A stretch of DNA of 56,959 bases. Source: Limnochordia bacterium (GTDB lineage Bacteria; Bacillota; Limnochordia; DUMW01). Both the position numbers and the translations under genes were made by a program. Of this stretch, positions 37,395 to 46,045 are shown piece after piece. The notes below the pieces were generated by a model. The model saw only the letters and a program-made list of their open reading frames with translations, searched no databases and was not told the origin of the DNA. The DNA lies in contig JALNWK010000016.1 of NCBI GenBank assembly GCA_023230925.1, positions 1 to 56,959 of the forward strand, read 5' to 3'. Numbering within the stretch: the stretch's first letter is position 1; each line of letters begins with the position of its first letter.

Positions 37395-38747
37395 ATGTTC
37401 CGTCGTCGCACCAAATACATCATTTTGACGTTCAGTGTCATCTTTGTTCTTACCATGTCGTCGAACCACATGTTCGCAGCCGAAGAAAAGGTTTCCATTG
37501 TGTTTTACCACCGTGGCTACACCACCGAAGTTGAGTGGGCCGAGGCCGTTATTGAACGGTTTGAGGCGCTAAACCCTCACATCATGGTAGAGTCGCTTTC
37601 TAGCGGGTCCGGCGGAGGTAGCGAATTTTCGGAGAAGCTCACCGTCCTGGTCGCCTCGGGTAACGCACCAGATGTCTTCTACGGGTCCACCGACAAACTG
37701 GGCTTCATTCTCAAGGGGTGGACTAGGGACCTCATGCCCTTCATAGAAAGAGACGCCACTGAAATAGCCCTCGACGACTTCTTTCCGGGTGTCATGGATA
37801 GCTTCGTTCGTTCAGGCGCAATCCATGGCATTCCACTCACCGTAACCCCACAACTAATATTCTATAACAAGGACATGTTTGCTGAAGCAGGGACATCTGC
37901 TCCTCCGTCTGACTGGAACGACACCCAATGGACATGGGATGCCTTCATCGACGTGAGTCGCAAGTTAACAGTCACCAATGCAGATGGTACCTACTCACAA
38001 CTGGCCTTAAGCCAAGCAACAGATATGCAGCTCCCAGACGTCTCGTGGATGTTTGGTGGTGATTGGTTTGACGAAGAGGCCTACCGCACGGGTTACCCCA
38101 CACACTCTACGATGCTCACTACCGAAAACGTGATAGCATTTGAGGCGATTGCAGACCTATATGCGCACTACGCGGCCGCCGGCCCTCGAAAGGGAATTGA
38201 TACTTACTACGGATTTGGCCGAGGGCAGATCGCTATGGACTGGATCGGCGCTTACAAGCTTAACAACTATGTCGAAACACAGCTGGCGGGCGGCATGAGT
38301 TTTGCGTGGGGACTGGCAGCCACCCCTCTGGTCGATAACCGGGACAACACGCGTTGGACTGATCCGTTGTTCATTTCATCGACTACTGAAAATGCTGAGG
38401 CCGCCTGGGAGTTTGTTAAGTTCGCAACCGGGGCCGAGGGCCAGCGGCTTTGGGCCGAGATAACCGGTAAGATTCCGGCTCGCCGGAGCACGCTCTTTGC
38501 CTTTGTGGACCAAATGGCTGGTCTCTCTGGACTACCCGCAGGCGATATTGCCCAAGCAGTGGGCGGAGCGCTTGAAAACGGACGACGCTCGCTAGAAGAA
38601 GCGATCGCAGACCTACCACTCGAGATATTCAACAACCGCGCTCAATGGATCGCACCGATGCTAAACGGGCGGATACCAGTACGGTCAGGGTTAGCCGAGA
38701 TGGATCGTACACTCAATGCGATTATTGCTGAGCGCAATTGGCATTAA
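37395..38747 (+). CDS. ABC-type sugar-binding protein (extracellular, family 1), orphan
   Basis: About 450 residues with a signal peptide (IILTFSVIFVLTMSSNHMFA) and the family 1 solute-binding fold: VSIVFYHRGYTTEVEWAEAV, APDVFYGSTDKLGF, and GQIAMDWIGAYKLNN near the centre. There is no lipobox cysteine, so it should be a free protein released by signal peptidase I, which suits a periplasm. No permease or ATPase gene is nearby. Start ATG 37395 (MFRRRTKY); GGAGG lies 13 bases before it. The three-gene run 37.4-42.2 kb looks like a unit of exported proteins. Confidence 0.88.
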   Translation: MFRRRTKYIILTFSVIFVLTMSSNHMFAAEEKVSIVFYHRGYTTEVEWAEAVIERFEALNPHIMVESLSSGSGGGSEFSEKLTVLVASGNAPDVFYGSTDKLGFILKGWTRDLMPFIERDATEIALDDFFPGVMDSFVRSGAIHGIPLTVTPQLIFYNKDMFAEAGTSAPPSDWNDTQWTWDAFIDVSRKLTVTNADGTYSQLALSQATDMQLPDVSWMFGGDWFDEEAYRTGYPTHSTMLTTENVIAFEAIADLYAHYAAAGPRKGIDTYYGFGRGQIAMDWIGAYKLNNYVETQLAGGMSFAWGLAATPLVDNRDNTRWTDPLFISSTTENAEAAWEFVKFATGAEGQRLWAEITGKIPARRSTLFAFVDQMAGLSGLPAGDIAQAVGGALENGRRSLEEAIADLPLEIFNNRAQWIAPMLNGRIPVRSGLAEMDRTLNAIIAERNWH

Positions 38748-38760
38748 GAAGGAGAATAAA

Positions 38761-40092
38761 ATGAAAACTCTTGAAATCCATAGCACATCATCGTTCAATC
38801 TGGCCGTCAATAACGTAGCGCTCATCGCCGGCATAGCAATGCTGTTCGCACTTGCTATACCATTCGTTGTTGTGGGGACATCGCAGGCTAATGTCGCCTT
38901 GACTGACCTACAACTGAGCGTCGGCGAGCTAGTACAGCCCTTTTCAAGTGACACGCTCTCGTATTTCGCCAGTGTGCCGGAGACCGAGTCGGGCATAAGT
39001 GTGGTACCATTTACTAATGATCCAAGTGCAATCATCACGGTGCAGATCAACGGCGAACAGCCAACAGTAGTCAACAATGCTACCGCAAGCCCAACGCTTC
39101 CGCTTGAGATTGGTAACAATGTGATTATCGTGAGCGTGGCTTCCGCGCATGCATCTCAGCAGAGTCGAGCGTATCGGCTCACGATTCCTAAGCGAACAGT
39201 GCGTTTTCAGGAGGGGGCTGGGGCGTACTCAGGTACATTCGACACGCAGATCGCCCAGGCAGTCAAGTACGTCGACCATAACATGGGCGCACAACACAAA
39301 TTCGAAGTTGGGTACTCAGGACCTTGGGCGAGAGACCAAAAGTACGCAATGATTCGGTTCGACAACCTGCCCATCCCGGATGATGCAACAATTACCGAGG
39401 CCACCCTAAACGTGTGGTATTTTGGAGATCGCTTAAGCAGCGGTTATGAGAACAAGTTTCCCGATAAGGAAGTGTATATGCATCGGATTCGTATCCCCTG
39501 GATCGAAGGAAACGGCGGCACAGAAACCTCTCACGACGGTTTACCCGGTCAACCAGGTGAAACCACCTGGAACAACTTTATGAAGGAGTCTGCCCCGTTC
39601 CATTTTGATATCATCGATTCAATAGTGGTAGGAACCGAACCTAACTGGTTCTCATTTGAACTCACAGATCTTGCTAACGACTGGCTCAAAGGGAAACTTC
39701 CCAATTACGGCGTGTTGCTCAAAACCTATGAGTACCCAAGTAACGGTGATGAGCGGATGATTGGAACCAAGCAGTTTCGGTCAAGCGAGTACGTAAACGT
39801 AACCGAACGCCCATATCTGAGTGTTATATTCACAGTACCATTACAGGGGTTAACGTTAGACGTCAGTGCTTTAGTGTTGACGGCCGGTCAAGACCCGTTT
39901 GCTATAACTGCCTTTCCAAGGCCGCTCAACGCAGAGTACACCGGAATCGAATGGTCTTCAAGCAACGATGCTGTGGCGAAGGTAAGCCAAGGGCTCATCA
40001 CGCCCGTAAGCAAGGGCCTAGCTGTGGTGCGTGCTACGGTCTCTGATGGCACCATAAGCTACTCGGCAGAAATAGAAGTCACGGTAAAATAA
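38761..40092 (+). CDS. Secreted DNRLRE-type protein with cadherin-like and Ig-like domains
   Basis: About 443 residues. Signal or anchor helix at 20-40 (VALIAGIAMLFALAIPFVVV); a cadherin-like beta-sandwich at about 45-140 (VALTDLQLSVGELVQPFS, ending RAYRLTIPKR); a DNRLRE-like domain at about 145-345 (RFDNLPIPDDATITEATLNV); and a bacterial Ig-like (BIG2) domain at the end (GIEWSSSNDAVAKVSQG). Such proteins usually sit on the surface and bind sugar polymers. ATG 38761 follows AAGAAGGAG, 13 bases after the sugar-binding protein gene. No enzyme motif was found. Confidence 0.82.
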   Translation: MKTLEIHSTSSFNLAVNNVALIAGIAMLFALAIPFVVVGTSQANVALTDLQLSVGELVQPFSSDTLSYFASVPETESGISVVPFTNDPSAIITVQINGEQPTVVNNATASPTLPLEIGNNVIIVSVASAHASQQSRAYRLTIPKRTVRFQEGAGAYSGTFDTQIAQAVKYVDHNMGAQHKFEVGYSGPWARDQKYAMIRFDNLPIPDDATITEATLNVWYFGDRLSSGYENKFPDKEVYMHRIRIPWIEGNGGTETSHDGLPGQPGETTWNNFMKESAPFHFDIIDSIVVGTEPNWFSFELTDLANDWLKGKLPNYGVLLKTYEYPSNGDERMIGTKQFRSSEYVNVTERPYLSVIFTVPLQGLTLDVSALVLTAGQDPFAITAFPRPLNAEYTGIEWSSSNDAVAKVSQGLITPVSKGLAVVRATVSDGTISYSAEIEVTVK

Positions 40093-40302
40093 CCATAGTG
40101 ACTTCGTTGACTCGCTAGCTCCGGAGCGCAGGAACTGATGGCGGGGCAGAGATGTTCGTGCCTTGTGCCGGGCACTCGGCCTCGCCAACCGTTTCCTGTA
40201 GTTTGGGTGAAAGCACAGCGTCTGGCGGTGCAAATCGCCACGCAAAGCTATCGCAAATATCACGGCAATGCCACTTGACTTAAAGAAGGGAGTGCGGAAA
40301 GC

Positions 40303-42244
40303 TTGTTGCAAAAAACGCGCTGCAGTGCGCTGATTCTGATCGTTCTGCTTCAGCTGATGGGGAGCCCGGTTTCGAGCGCAGAAGTGGGGGCCTCAAATGT
40401 AGTGACTGTAAAGTCGCAGTGGCAGATCGGCACCACCAAGGACCCAGCGGGACTCCTTATCGGTGGCGTAGCAACACAACCAAAGGGAGAACCTTCGCTG
40501 ATTTCTGCGAGACTCACCGTAGGTTCATCCGGATGGTTCCCCGTTTGGTTTGTCACGTTGGAAAGTCCGGTTAAGGCCGACTCCGAAAGTAGTGTAGTAC
40601 AAAGCACAAAGATAGGCCCGCTTTCCCTGGCGCCAGGTGTAGATTACCAAAGCGTCATCAGTTACAATCCCGAGGAGGGCGTTGCTTCGCTCGCAGTGCG
40701 GGATGCGTCAGGCAAAACCCTATCTTACGTATGCAGTGGCTAACGCCGATGTTTTCATGAACCAGTATCCATGGTACGAACCGGTTGAAACAAAATGGAG
40801 TCTGGGAACGAAAGTTAACGGCACATTTGTGCCCAGAAAAACTTTGAATCCTGGTACTGATATATGGGTACGAGTCGTAACTGAGACGCAAGGAACAGGC
40901 CAGTTTCGATTAGTTGTACACGAAGAGACTAAGTGCAGAGCAATCGCAATGTTTGATGCCCAGCAGGGCGAGATGCTAATTCCTATACAAAGCAATGTTC
41001 TACCCTTAGGTTCAACGACCGTCGCTTTGCAATACCTCGAAGACGGACACGTCCAGTTCACGGATCATCAACAGGTTGTCGTGGGCAATCTCCAAGCTTC
41101 ACTCGGTTCGGTGAGGCTAGATCGGAGAGACGACCTACTCAAGGCTACTATGCAGCTACGCAGTGAGGTCTTTCTGTACGACCTTCAGGTGAGACTTGCT
41201 GGCGAGTTGGAGAGTTTGGTCTGGGACAACCAAAGACAGGCCTACATGGCCAAGCCGTACGGGGTGCTTGAGGAAGTAGGCAACAACGTGGCAAACATTA
41301 CGTTCATACAGCCCGGAGCAACCAACATCCCTATCGCATTCACCGTGCCCGAGGAACCCGGACTGTGGCGGGCACGGTTTTCGTTCTCGGTCACGCCTGA
41401 TCTGGCGGTGAAATGGACAGGTAACGAACACGTTTTTGCCACAACAACCCCGACCAAACTAGTACAATTACAAGGAGTCAGTTTACCCGTGCCAAAAGAC
41501 ATATCAACTCTACGGTTCTGTACGTACAACATAATGGGTTTTCAAGGCTATCCGGAATCGGAAGCAGCCGTGGCACTTGGGGCGCCAAACGACCAGCGCC
41601 GCATTGACCACTTCAAAGAGGTCTTCAACCAGCTTGATTGTGACGTGGTGGGAATACAAGAGGCTGGCTCGGCGGAGATGCTCGAACGACTGGCCGCTGC
41701 TCTGAACATGCATGTCGCGATCTATCCGTCTTCGACCATTTACTTGGGAGGGTTGTTGAGTCGCTTCCCAATCTTGGAAAGTCGCCAAATCAACAACGCA
41801 TACGTCACCGGAGGCCCATTCAGCCGTTTTGCTGGTGCCTCATTACTTGATCTTGATGGTCAACCCACATGGGTGGTAAATCTACATGCCTACCCACACA
41901 GTGAGGCAACTCGCGTGGAGGAGGCCAAGTTGCTGGGCAAACAAGTGGATGACTTCCTACAAAGAAATCCACGCGTCATCGTGCTTGGTGACTTCAACTC
42001 ACGGCCTGGGGAAGTTCTACACGCGACACTCACTCAGCGCGGATTTGTGAATGCACTTGAGATCAGCAGTAAAAACGGCGTACCGGCAATCGACCACATC
42101 TACGTCAGCGAAGCACTGAAGTCCCAACTTGACGTAGGCTGGATTGTGCGTCATCCCGGATTTGATCTGCATGGGTTGGAGGGTCCAGGCATTTGGGTAC
42201 ACTCCGACCACGTGCCTACGGTTGTGGAGCTGAAGTGTCAGTAG
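40303..42244 (+). pseudogene. Secreted endonuclease/exonuclease/phosphatase-family protein, frameshifted
   Basis: Two overlapping frames read as one protein. The first (TTG 40303 to 40743) has a signal peptide and a beta domain, ending ASGKTLSYVCSG. The second continues TYAVANADVFMNQY, so a one-base shift lies at about 40725-40735. The C-terminal domain (from about 41500) is a full EEP fold: TYNIMGFQ, DVVGIQEAG, VVNLHAYPH, VLGDFNSRPGE, IDHIYVS, and SDHVPTVV, with all expected catalytic Asn, Glu, Asp and His residues. It may cut DNA, RNA or a phosphoester outside the membrane. Whether the shift is real or a sequencing error cannot be decided here; an intact gene is likely if it is an error. 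Confidence 0.8.
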
Positions 42245-42371
42245 TGACTTCATGCTGCTAAAGGCCGTACGATGTGCCACTACCGAGGAACAGTGAGTCC
42301 AGGGGTGTTGCGTGATCTCGAAATACGGGAATGAAGAAGTTTCACCGCTGGTATACTTCGGCCCAGTTACC

Positions 42372-42429
42372 ATGCCGACTATTGGCGACCCTGTATACAG
42401 AGGTACACAGGGTCGCCAATAGTCGGCAT
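42372..42429. repeat. Perfect 23-bp inverted repeat (long hairpin)
   Basis: Left arm 42372-42394 begins ATGCCGACTATTGG. The right arm 42407-42429 is its exact reverse complement. The 12-base middle can add five more pairs with one mismatch, leaving an AGAG loop, so a transcript could form a 29-position hairpin. It starts about 127 bases after the stop codon of the preceding secreted protein. No T-run on either side. Confidence 0.93.
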
Positions 42430-42597
42430 TCTCGTCACGCGTAGCGTTTCTCGTTTAGTCAGTCACAAAAGAAAAGGAAGAGGAAGGTTTGTCACCGTCA
42501 CCGTGCTGCTTATTTATAGAGAGGTAGTCGTACTCATTTACCGACAACAGCGGATTAACGCATGTTAACATAATATCCATTATACGAACCAATGCTG

Positions 42598-42634
42598 GTA
42601 CTAAAGAACCACCTCTCTCTTTGTTCTTTAGTAC
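42598..42634. repeat. Perfect 12-bp inverted repeat downstream of the LysM gene
   Basis: GTACTAAAGAAC / GTTCTTTAGTAC with a 13-base loop, about 33 bases past the minus-strand stop codon of the LysM gene. It may be the terminator of that gene, but no T-run follows in either direction. Confidence 0.8.
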
Positions 42635-42666
42635 GATGAAGTCATTGCAGATAACCAGTTTTCTCT

Positions 42667-43005
42667 CTACAGCGATTCCGGCTTCACGGGAACGAGTAGT
42701 TTCTGGCCAGGATAAATCAAGGGATTCCTAAGCTCGTTCAGTTTGCAGATATAATCGACCATCTTCCGGGTATCTGTTTTTACGTCCGCGCAATCGCGGG
42801 CAATACTCCACAGTGTATCTCCTGGTTTTACAGTAATCTCAATGTGATTGTAGGTTAGTAGCTCCGAGCCCACAGTTACTCGCATCAATGCTGCCACGCC
42901 AATCAAGAGACACACAATCAGGAGTAAAACCAGTCTTCCGTTATTCGTATTTCGTTTCCGCTTAGTCTCCCACGTTTGCTCCCTGTAACAACTATGGTTG
43001 TACAT
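42667..43005 (-). CDS. yneA: YneA-like LysM membrane protein (SOS cell-division suppressor)
   Basis: 112 residues: a short cytoplasmic start, one membrane helix (RLVLLLIVCLLIGVAALM, about 24-41), then a single LysM domain (VKPGDTLWSIARDC ... NELRNPLIYPGQKLLVPV). This is the build of B. subtilis YneA, which halts division during the SOS response, and as there the gene is divergent from lexA. Two LexA-type boxes lie just upstream (43060-43088). ATG start; GGGAGTGATC precedes it on the minus strand. The assignment rests on architecture, position and operators together. Confidence 0.82.
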   Translation of the reverse strand: MYNHSCYREQTWETKRKRNTNNGRLVLLLIVCLLIGVAALMRVTVGSELLTYNHIEITVKPGDTLWSIARDCADVKTDTRKMVDYICKLNELRNPLIYPGQKLLVPVKPESL

Positions 43006-43059
43006 TGAAGATCACTCCCTTGACCTTTTCAGCTCTCCAACATGTTACATTTGTCGCTG

Positions 43060-43088
43060 CGAACATGTGTTGCCCGACCGTATGTTCG
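43060..43088. promoter_or_regulatory. Two Cheo-type LexA boxes on the yneA side
   Basis: CGAACATGTGTTGC (43060-43073; two mismatches to CGAAC-N4-GTTCG) and CGACCGTATGTTCG (43075-43088; one mismatch). They lie 55-80 bases upstream of the yneA-like start, over its likely promoter. Confidence 0.7.
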
Positions 43089-43138
43089 GTACACTGCTTT
43101 TAGGATATCAAATCCGGAGAAGAAAGTCAAGAAAATGG

Positions 43139-43177
43139 CGAACCTGTGTTTGTATGCGCCAATCGAACCTTTGTTTG
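43139..43177. promoter_or_regulatory. Two Cheo-type LexA boxes on the lexA side
   Basis: CGAACCTGTGTTTG (43139-43152) and CGAACCTTTGTTTG (43164-43177), each with one mismatch to the Cheo consensus. The second overlaps the -35 box of lexA, so LexA should repress its own gene. Confidence 0.8.
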
Positions 43178-43203
43178 AAACGTCTGTTCTCCTATGTTAT
43201 AAT
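43175..43203 (+). promoter_or_regulatory. lexA promoter
   Basis: TTGAAA (43175-43180), 17-base spacer, TATAAT (43198-43203), about 74 bases before the lexA start codon. Confidence 0.75.
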
Positions 43204-43276
43204 ACAGATGCCAAAAAGCTCATAGAAAACTACATACACACACGTTAAAATCTGGAACGAGGAGGTGGAATTTGCT

Positions 43277-43891
43277 ATGAACGGTGATTTGACTGTACGA
43301 CAACGGGAGATCCTTGAGATCATCAAACAGCATGTTGAAGCCAACGGTTATCCCCCGTCAGTTCGGGAGATCGCTAGCTCTGTAGGTCTGAAATCTACCT
43401 CCACCGTACACGGTCACTTAGTGAAACTCGAACAAAAAGGTTATCTTCGACGGGATCCATCCAAGCCAAGGGCTCTGGAGATAACCGATAAGGCAGGTTC
43501 AGTGCCACGGGACGTTGTAAGTGTCCCTATTGTTGGTAATGTTACAGCTGGTGAACCGATTCTCGCCACCGAAAACATTGAAGAGCACTTCGCACTCCCA
43601 AAGGATTTTATACGAACAGAGGAAAATGTATTCATGTTACGGGTCCAAGGCAGTAGCATGATTGGTGCTGGAATTTTGGATAATGATTTTGTGCTGGTCA
43701 AACAGCAGAATGCGGCCTACAATGGAGATATCGTAGTTGCCATGCTCGATGATGAGGTCACGGTAAAACGCTTTTACCGCGAGACGGATACAATCCGATT
43801 ACAACCGGAAAACCCCTCAATGGAACCAATTTACTCTAGTAGCGTAGCAGTGCTAGGCAAGGTCATTGGTGTTCTAAGAAGGTTCGAATAG
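43277..43891 (+). CDS. lexA: LexA, SOS response repressor
   Basis: 204-residue repressor that cleaves itself when RecA filaments form. The N-terminal winged helix has YPPSVREIASSVGLKSTSTV (25-44). The self-cleavage site is Ala91-Gly92 (NVTAGEP). The catalytic pair is Ser127 (QGSSMIGAGI) and Lys164 (VTVKRFYRE). Length is normal. ATG at 43277 is preferred: AGGAGGT lies 10 bases before it, while the GTG at 43265 overlaps that site. Divergent from the yneA-like gene, with four Cheo boxes between them. Confidence 0.97.
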   Translation: MNGDLTVRQREILEIIKQHVEANGYPPSVREIASSVGLKSTSTVHGHLVKLEQKGYLRRDPSKPRALEITDKAGSVPRDVVSVPIVGNVTAGEPILATENIEEHFALPKDFIRTEENVFMLRVQGSSMIGAGILDNDFVLVKQQNAAYNGDIVVAMLDDEVTVKRFYRETDTIRLQPENPSMEPIYSSSVAVLGKVIGVLRRFE

Positions 43892-43900
43892 TTTGTCTGA

Positions 43901-43927
43901 GGGAGGGCACCGGTGGGCACCCCTCCC
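43901..43927 (+). terminator. Hairpin terminator after lexA
   Basis: GGGAGGG (43901-43907) with CCCTCCC (43921-43927), 13-base loop, beginning 10 bases after the lexA stop. The 210 bases that follow show nothing recognisable. Confidence 0.65.
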
Positions 43928-44139
43928 CCATTACTGTGTTCTACTTTGTGGAGAATCTGCCCATCATCATGGAAACACCAATCCAATAGGAAGACTATCT
44001 TTCAAATTCAAATCAAGCTCTCCCTTGGTTAGTCTATGATCACATCACCTCGAAGTGCAACCATTATCCGACTATCCCTGCAGCTCCTTAACACCTCGAC
44101 TCATTAGCTAGTATGCACCACTCGTATAAAACCCGTAGA

Positions 44140-44457
44140 CTACTCAGCCTCTAATGCCTGAACACCCAAAATCGTGAAGAACATATTCAACGCCTGCTGC
44201 TTACCTAGTACGGCAGCGTCTTTAGAATTAACAAGGGGTAGCGAAGCTTCTTCTTTCCGCGCAATGCGGTAAGCTTCGTCTACCCCTTGTTCTTGAATCC
44301 ACAACATCAGTTTATCGTACATTTCCCGGCGGGCCTGGGCCTGCTCATTCCAAAACTCCGGGTCAGAAGTCAAGGAACTTGCCAGCAGGTCCTGCTTAGC
44401 CAGTCGCTTGAACTTCTTTAGCCCCCTCAAGACGTCTTCATCGTCGACAATAAACAT
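44140..44457 (-). CDS. Hypothetical soluble protein
   Basis: About 105 residues, charged and mostly helical (MFIVDDEDVLRGLKKFKRLA; WIQEQGVDEAYRIARKEE; ALNMFFTILGVQALEAE). I do not recognise a family. The preferred start is ATG at 44457, eight bases after AAAGGGGG; an ATG at 44487 has no such site. It stands alone between two plus-strand genes. Confidence 0.65.
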   Translation of the reverse strand: MFIVDDEDVLRGLKKFKRLAKQDLLASSLTSDPEFWNEQAQARREMYDKLMLWIQEQGVDEAYRIARKEEASLPLVNSKDAAVLGKQQALNMFFTILGVQALEAE

Positions 44458-44669
44458 CGGTATCGCCCCCTTTGAAATTGCGTCCATCAGTGATTATTCA
44501 CTTCCATAGTTCTGCACTAGATGGCAGAAATCCTTCTCCGCGAAATATGCTTTACCTACCAATTAGTGTCCACTATCAGCGATATACTATACTAATTATT
44601 GCTAGACTAAACAAATCTCTGTCGGTCAAAATAATAGTGCCGCGGTGGATCACAAAGGAGGTAATAGCG

Positions 44670-45113
44670 TTGCACATAAGATCAAAGGTTGCAGCCTTGT
44701 TTCTGATTCTTTACGCAGCAACCATTTGACTCTATGCCGGAAATGCCCAGTGTAACGAAACCGTAGTTAACCTTGCATTCAGTAACGAAAATCGGTCCGT
44801 CACTTTCCCAATGAAAGCGACGGCTTACACGGCTGGCTATGAATCAACAGGTAAATGGCTCGGTCATCCCGCGTATGGAGTCACCTACACCGGGGCACTG
44901 GCCACGGAAGGCCGCACTATTGCCGTAGACCCCGCAATTATTCCCCTGGGCAGCTGGGTCTATATTGAAGGACATGGTCTTTTCCATGCCGAAGATACAG
45001 GCGGTGCCATCAAGGGAAACCGAGTCGACATATTCATGGATGATGTCAACAAGGCAATCTCTTTCGGTGTACAGGAGGTTGAGCTTTGCCTGCTGAACCA
45101 CTCCGTGTATTGA
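44670..45113 (+). pseudogene. Secreted 3D-domain cell wall protein, interrupted by in-frame TGA
   Basis: Starts at TTG 44670, 7 bases after AAGGAGG, with a signal peptide (LHIRSKVAALFLILYAATI). A TGA at 44727-44729 then closes the frame, but the same frame goes on (LYAGNAQCNETVV) into a complete 3D domain from 44811: KATAYTAGYE, TGALATEGRTIAVDPAIIPLG, FHAEDTGGAIKGNRVDIFM. The 3D domain (double-psi barrel, three conserved Asp) is found in Firmicutes lytic transglycosylase-like wall enzymes such as YocH. Only one codon is wrong, so this is either a very recent loss or a sequencing error. Without read-through the product would not be exported. Confidence 0.82.
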
Positions 45114-45127
45114 GCCTCGCGGCATCC

Positions 45128-45153
45128 AAAGGGGGAGAACTTTCTCCCCCTTT
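45128..45153. terminator. Bidirectional terminator
   Basis: Perfect 11-bp stem AAAGGGGGAGA / TCTCCCCCTTT with an ACTT loop, between two converging genes; the A- and T-rich ends suit termination on both strands. Confidence 0.85.
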
Positions 45154-45770
45154 CAAAAACCCCTTCGAGACATTTCCTTTCGAACATCAGGGCACTTCAG
45201 ATAATGATAAACAGCCCGCATATAGTCGTTTAACTCGAAATAGGCAGCACTAAGTAAGCAATGGGCATACTGATTGGTCTTATCTAGCTCGTGGGCCGCT
45301 TTTAACTCTGTAAGCGCCACTTGGGTTTCACCCTGGTTCCATAAAGTAATTCCCAAAAACAAGCGGATCCATACATTTTTCGGTTCCAATTCAATAATCC
45401 GTCTGAAGTGATTACCTGCCTGTACATAGTCTGCCAACGCCCATTCTACCAAACCGAGTACATTCAACGACAGTAGATTCTGGGGGTCTTGCTGGAGAAA
45501 TGCTTGATATTTTACTTGCATCTGTTCGGCAAATTCCAAGTAGTTCTCCTTCTGTCTAATCTCCTCAATTTGGTCAAAAGCGGTGCCCAACTCTCCTAGG
45601 TTTACTAAGGCAGTTGCCTTGATCAGCTGCCCTTCTAGGGTATCAAGATCTTGGGTGTCTAGTAGTACCTGCCCCCACTCCACAGGGATAACTTGGGCCA
45701 TGGACTGAATGCCAGGTACAAGAAGCACTAATAACATCATCGCCACGGTGCTGCTTACAAACATGCGCAT
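45153..45770 (-). CDS. Secreted TPR-repeat protein
   Basis: 205 residues with a signal peptide (VAMMLLVLLVPGIQSMA) and tetratricopeptide repeats (for example VEWALADYVQAGNHFRRIIE, LFLGITLWNQGETQVALTEL, CLLSAAYFELNDYMRAVYHY). Likely a scaffold for protein contacts outside the cytoplasmic membrane. It follows a small membrane protein gene on the same strand, 13 bases apart, and the two are probably co-transcribed. Confidence 0.82.
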   Translation of the reverse strand: MRMFVSSTVAMMLLVLLVPGIQSMAQVIPVEWGQVLLDTQDLDTLEGQLIKATALVNLGELGTAFDQIEEIRQKENYLEFAEQMQVKYQAFLQQDPQNLLSLNVLGLVEWALADYVQAGNHFRRIIELEPKNVWIRLFLGITLWNQGETQVALTELKAAHELDKTNQYAHCLLSAAYFELNDYMRAVYHYLKCPDVRKEMSRRGF

Positions 45771-45783
45771 AAAGACTCCCCCA

Positions 45784-45969
45784 CTACGTGACTTGTAGTA
45801 TTAAGGACATAAGTAGGAACAAAGCTACAACAACAACAAGTGCAATGGTTATACATGCAAGCACATACAACCATTTCCTTACAGTTTCCTTAGTAATTGC
45901 CAGGACTAATACCACAGCACACAATAACTGGCTCACTAGGCCAACCCAAATCCACGGCTTCATACCCAT
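45784..45969 (-). CDS. Small two-helix membrane protein
   Basis: 61 residues, two hydrophobic helices (about 7-26 and 33-57) joined by TKETVRK. ATG at 45969 after GGGGAG. Family unknown. It lies just upstream of the TPR protein gene. Confidence 0.6.
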   Translation of the reverse strand: MGMKPWIWVGLVSQLLCAVVLVLAITKETVRKWLYVLACITIALVVVVALFLLMSLILQVT

Positions 45970-46045
45970 CGCTCCCCATCAACAGTATATGCTGCCAATG
46001 AAAGCGAGGTTTTTAGGGTAAGACGTCTTACCACATCATGACCAG

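Larger units (their letters stand above)
42245..42666. other. Gene-free stretch with two perfect inverted repeats
   Basis: Apart from the inverted repeats at 42372-42429 and 42598-42634, no gene or promoter is recognised. It separates the secreted-protein group from the minus-strand LysM gene. Confidence 0.5.

Noticed and set aside
40682..40743. A second gene starting at 40682 and overlapping its neighbour
   Set aside because: The start has no ribosome-binding site, and the two frames join into one continuous protein pattern (TLSY / AVANAD), so a frame change is more likely.
44727..44729. TGA read as selenocysteine in the 3D-domain protein
   Set aside because: The position is at the end of a signal peptide, where selenocysteine has no expected role, and no obvious selenocysteine-insertion hairpin follows.
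44472..44729. Separate 85-residue protein before the 3D-domain gene
   Set aside because: Only its last 20 codons follow a ribosome-binding site, and they form the signal peptide of the 3D-domain protein in the same frame.
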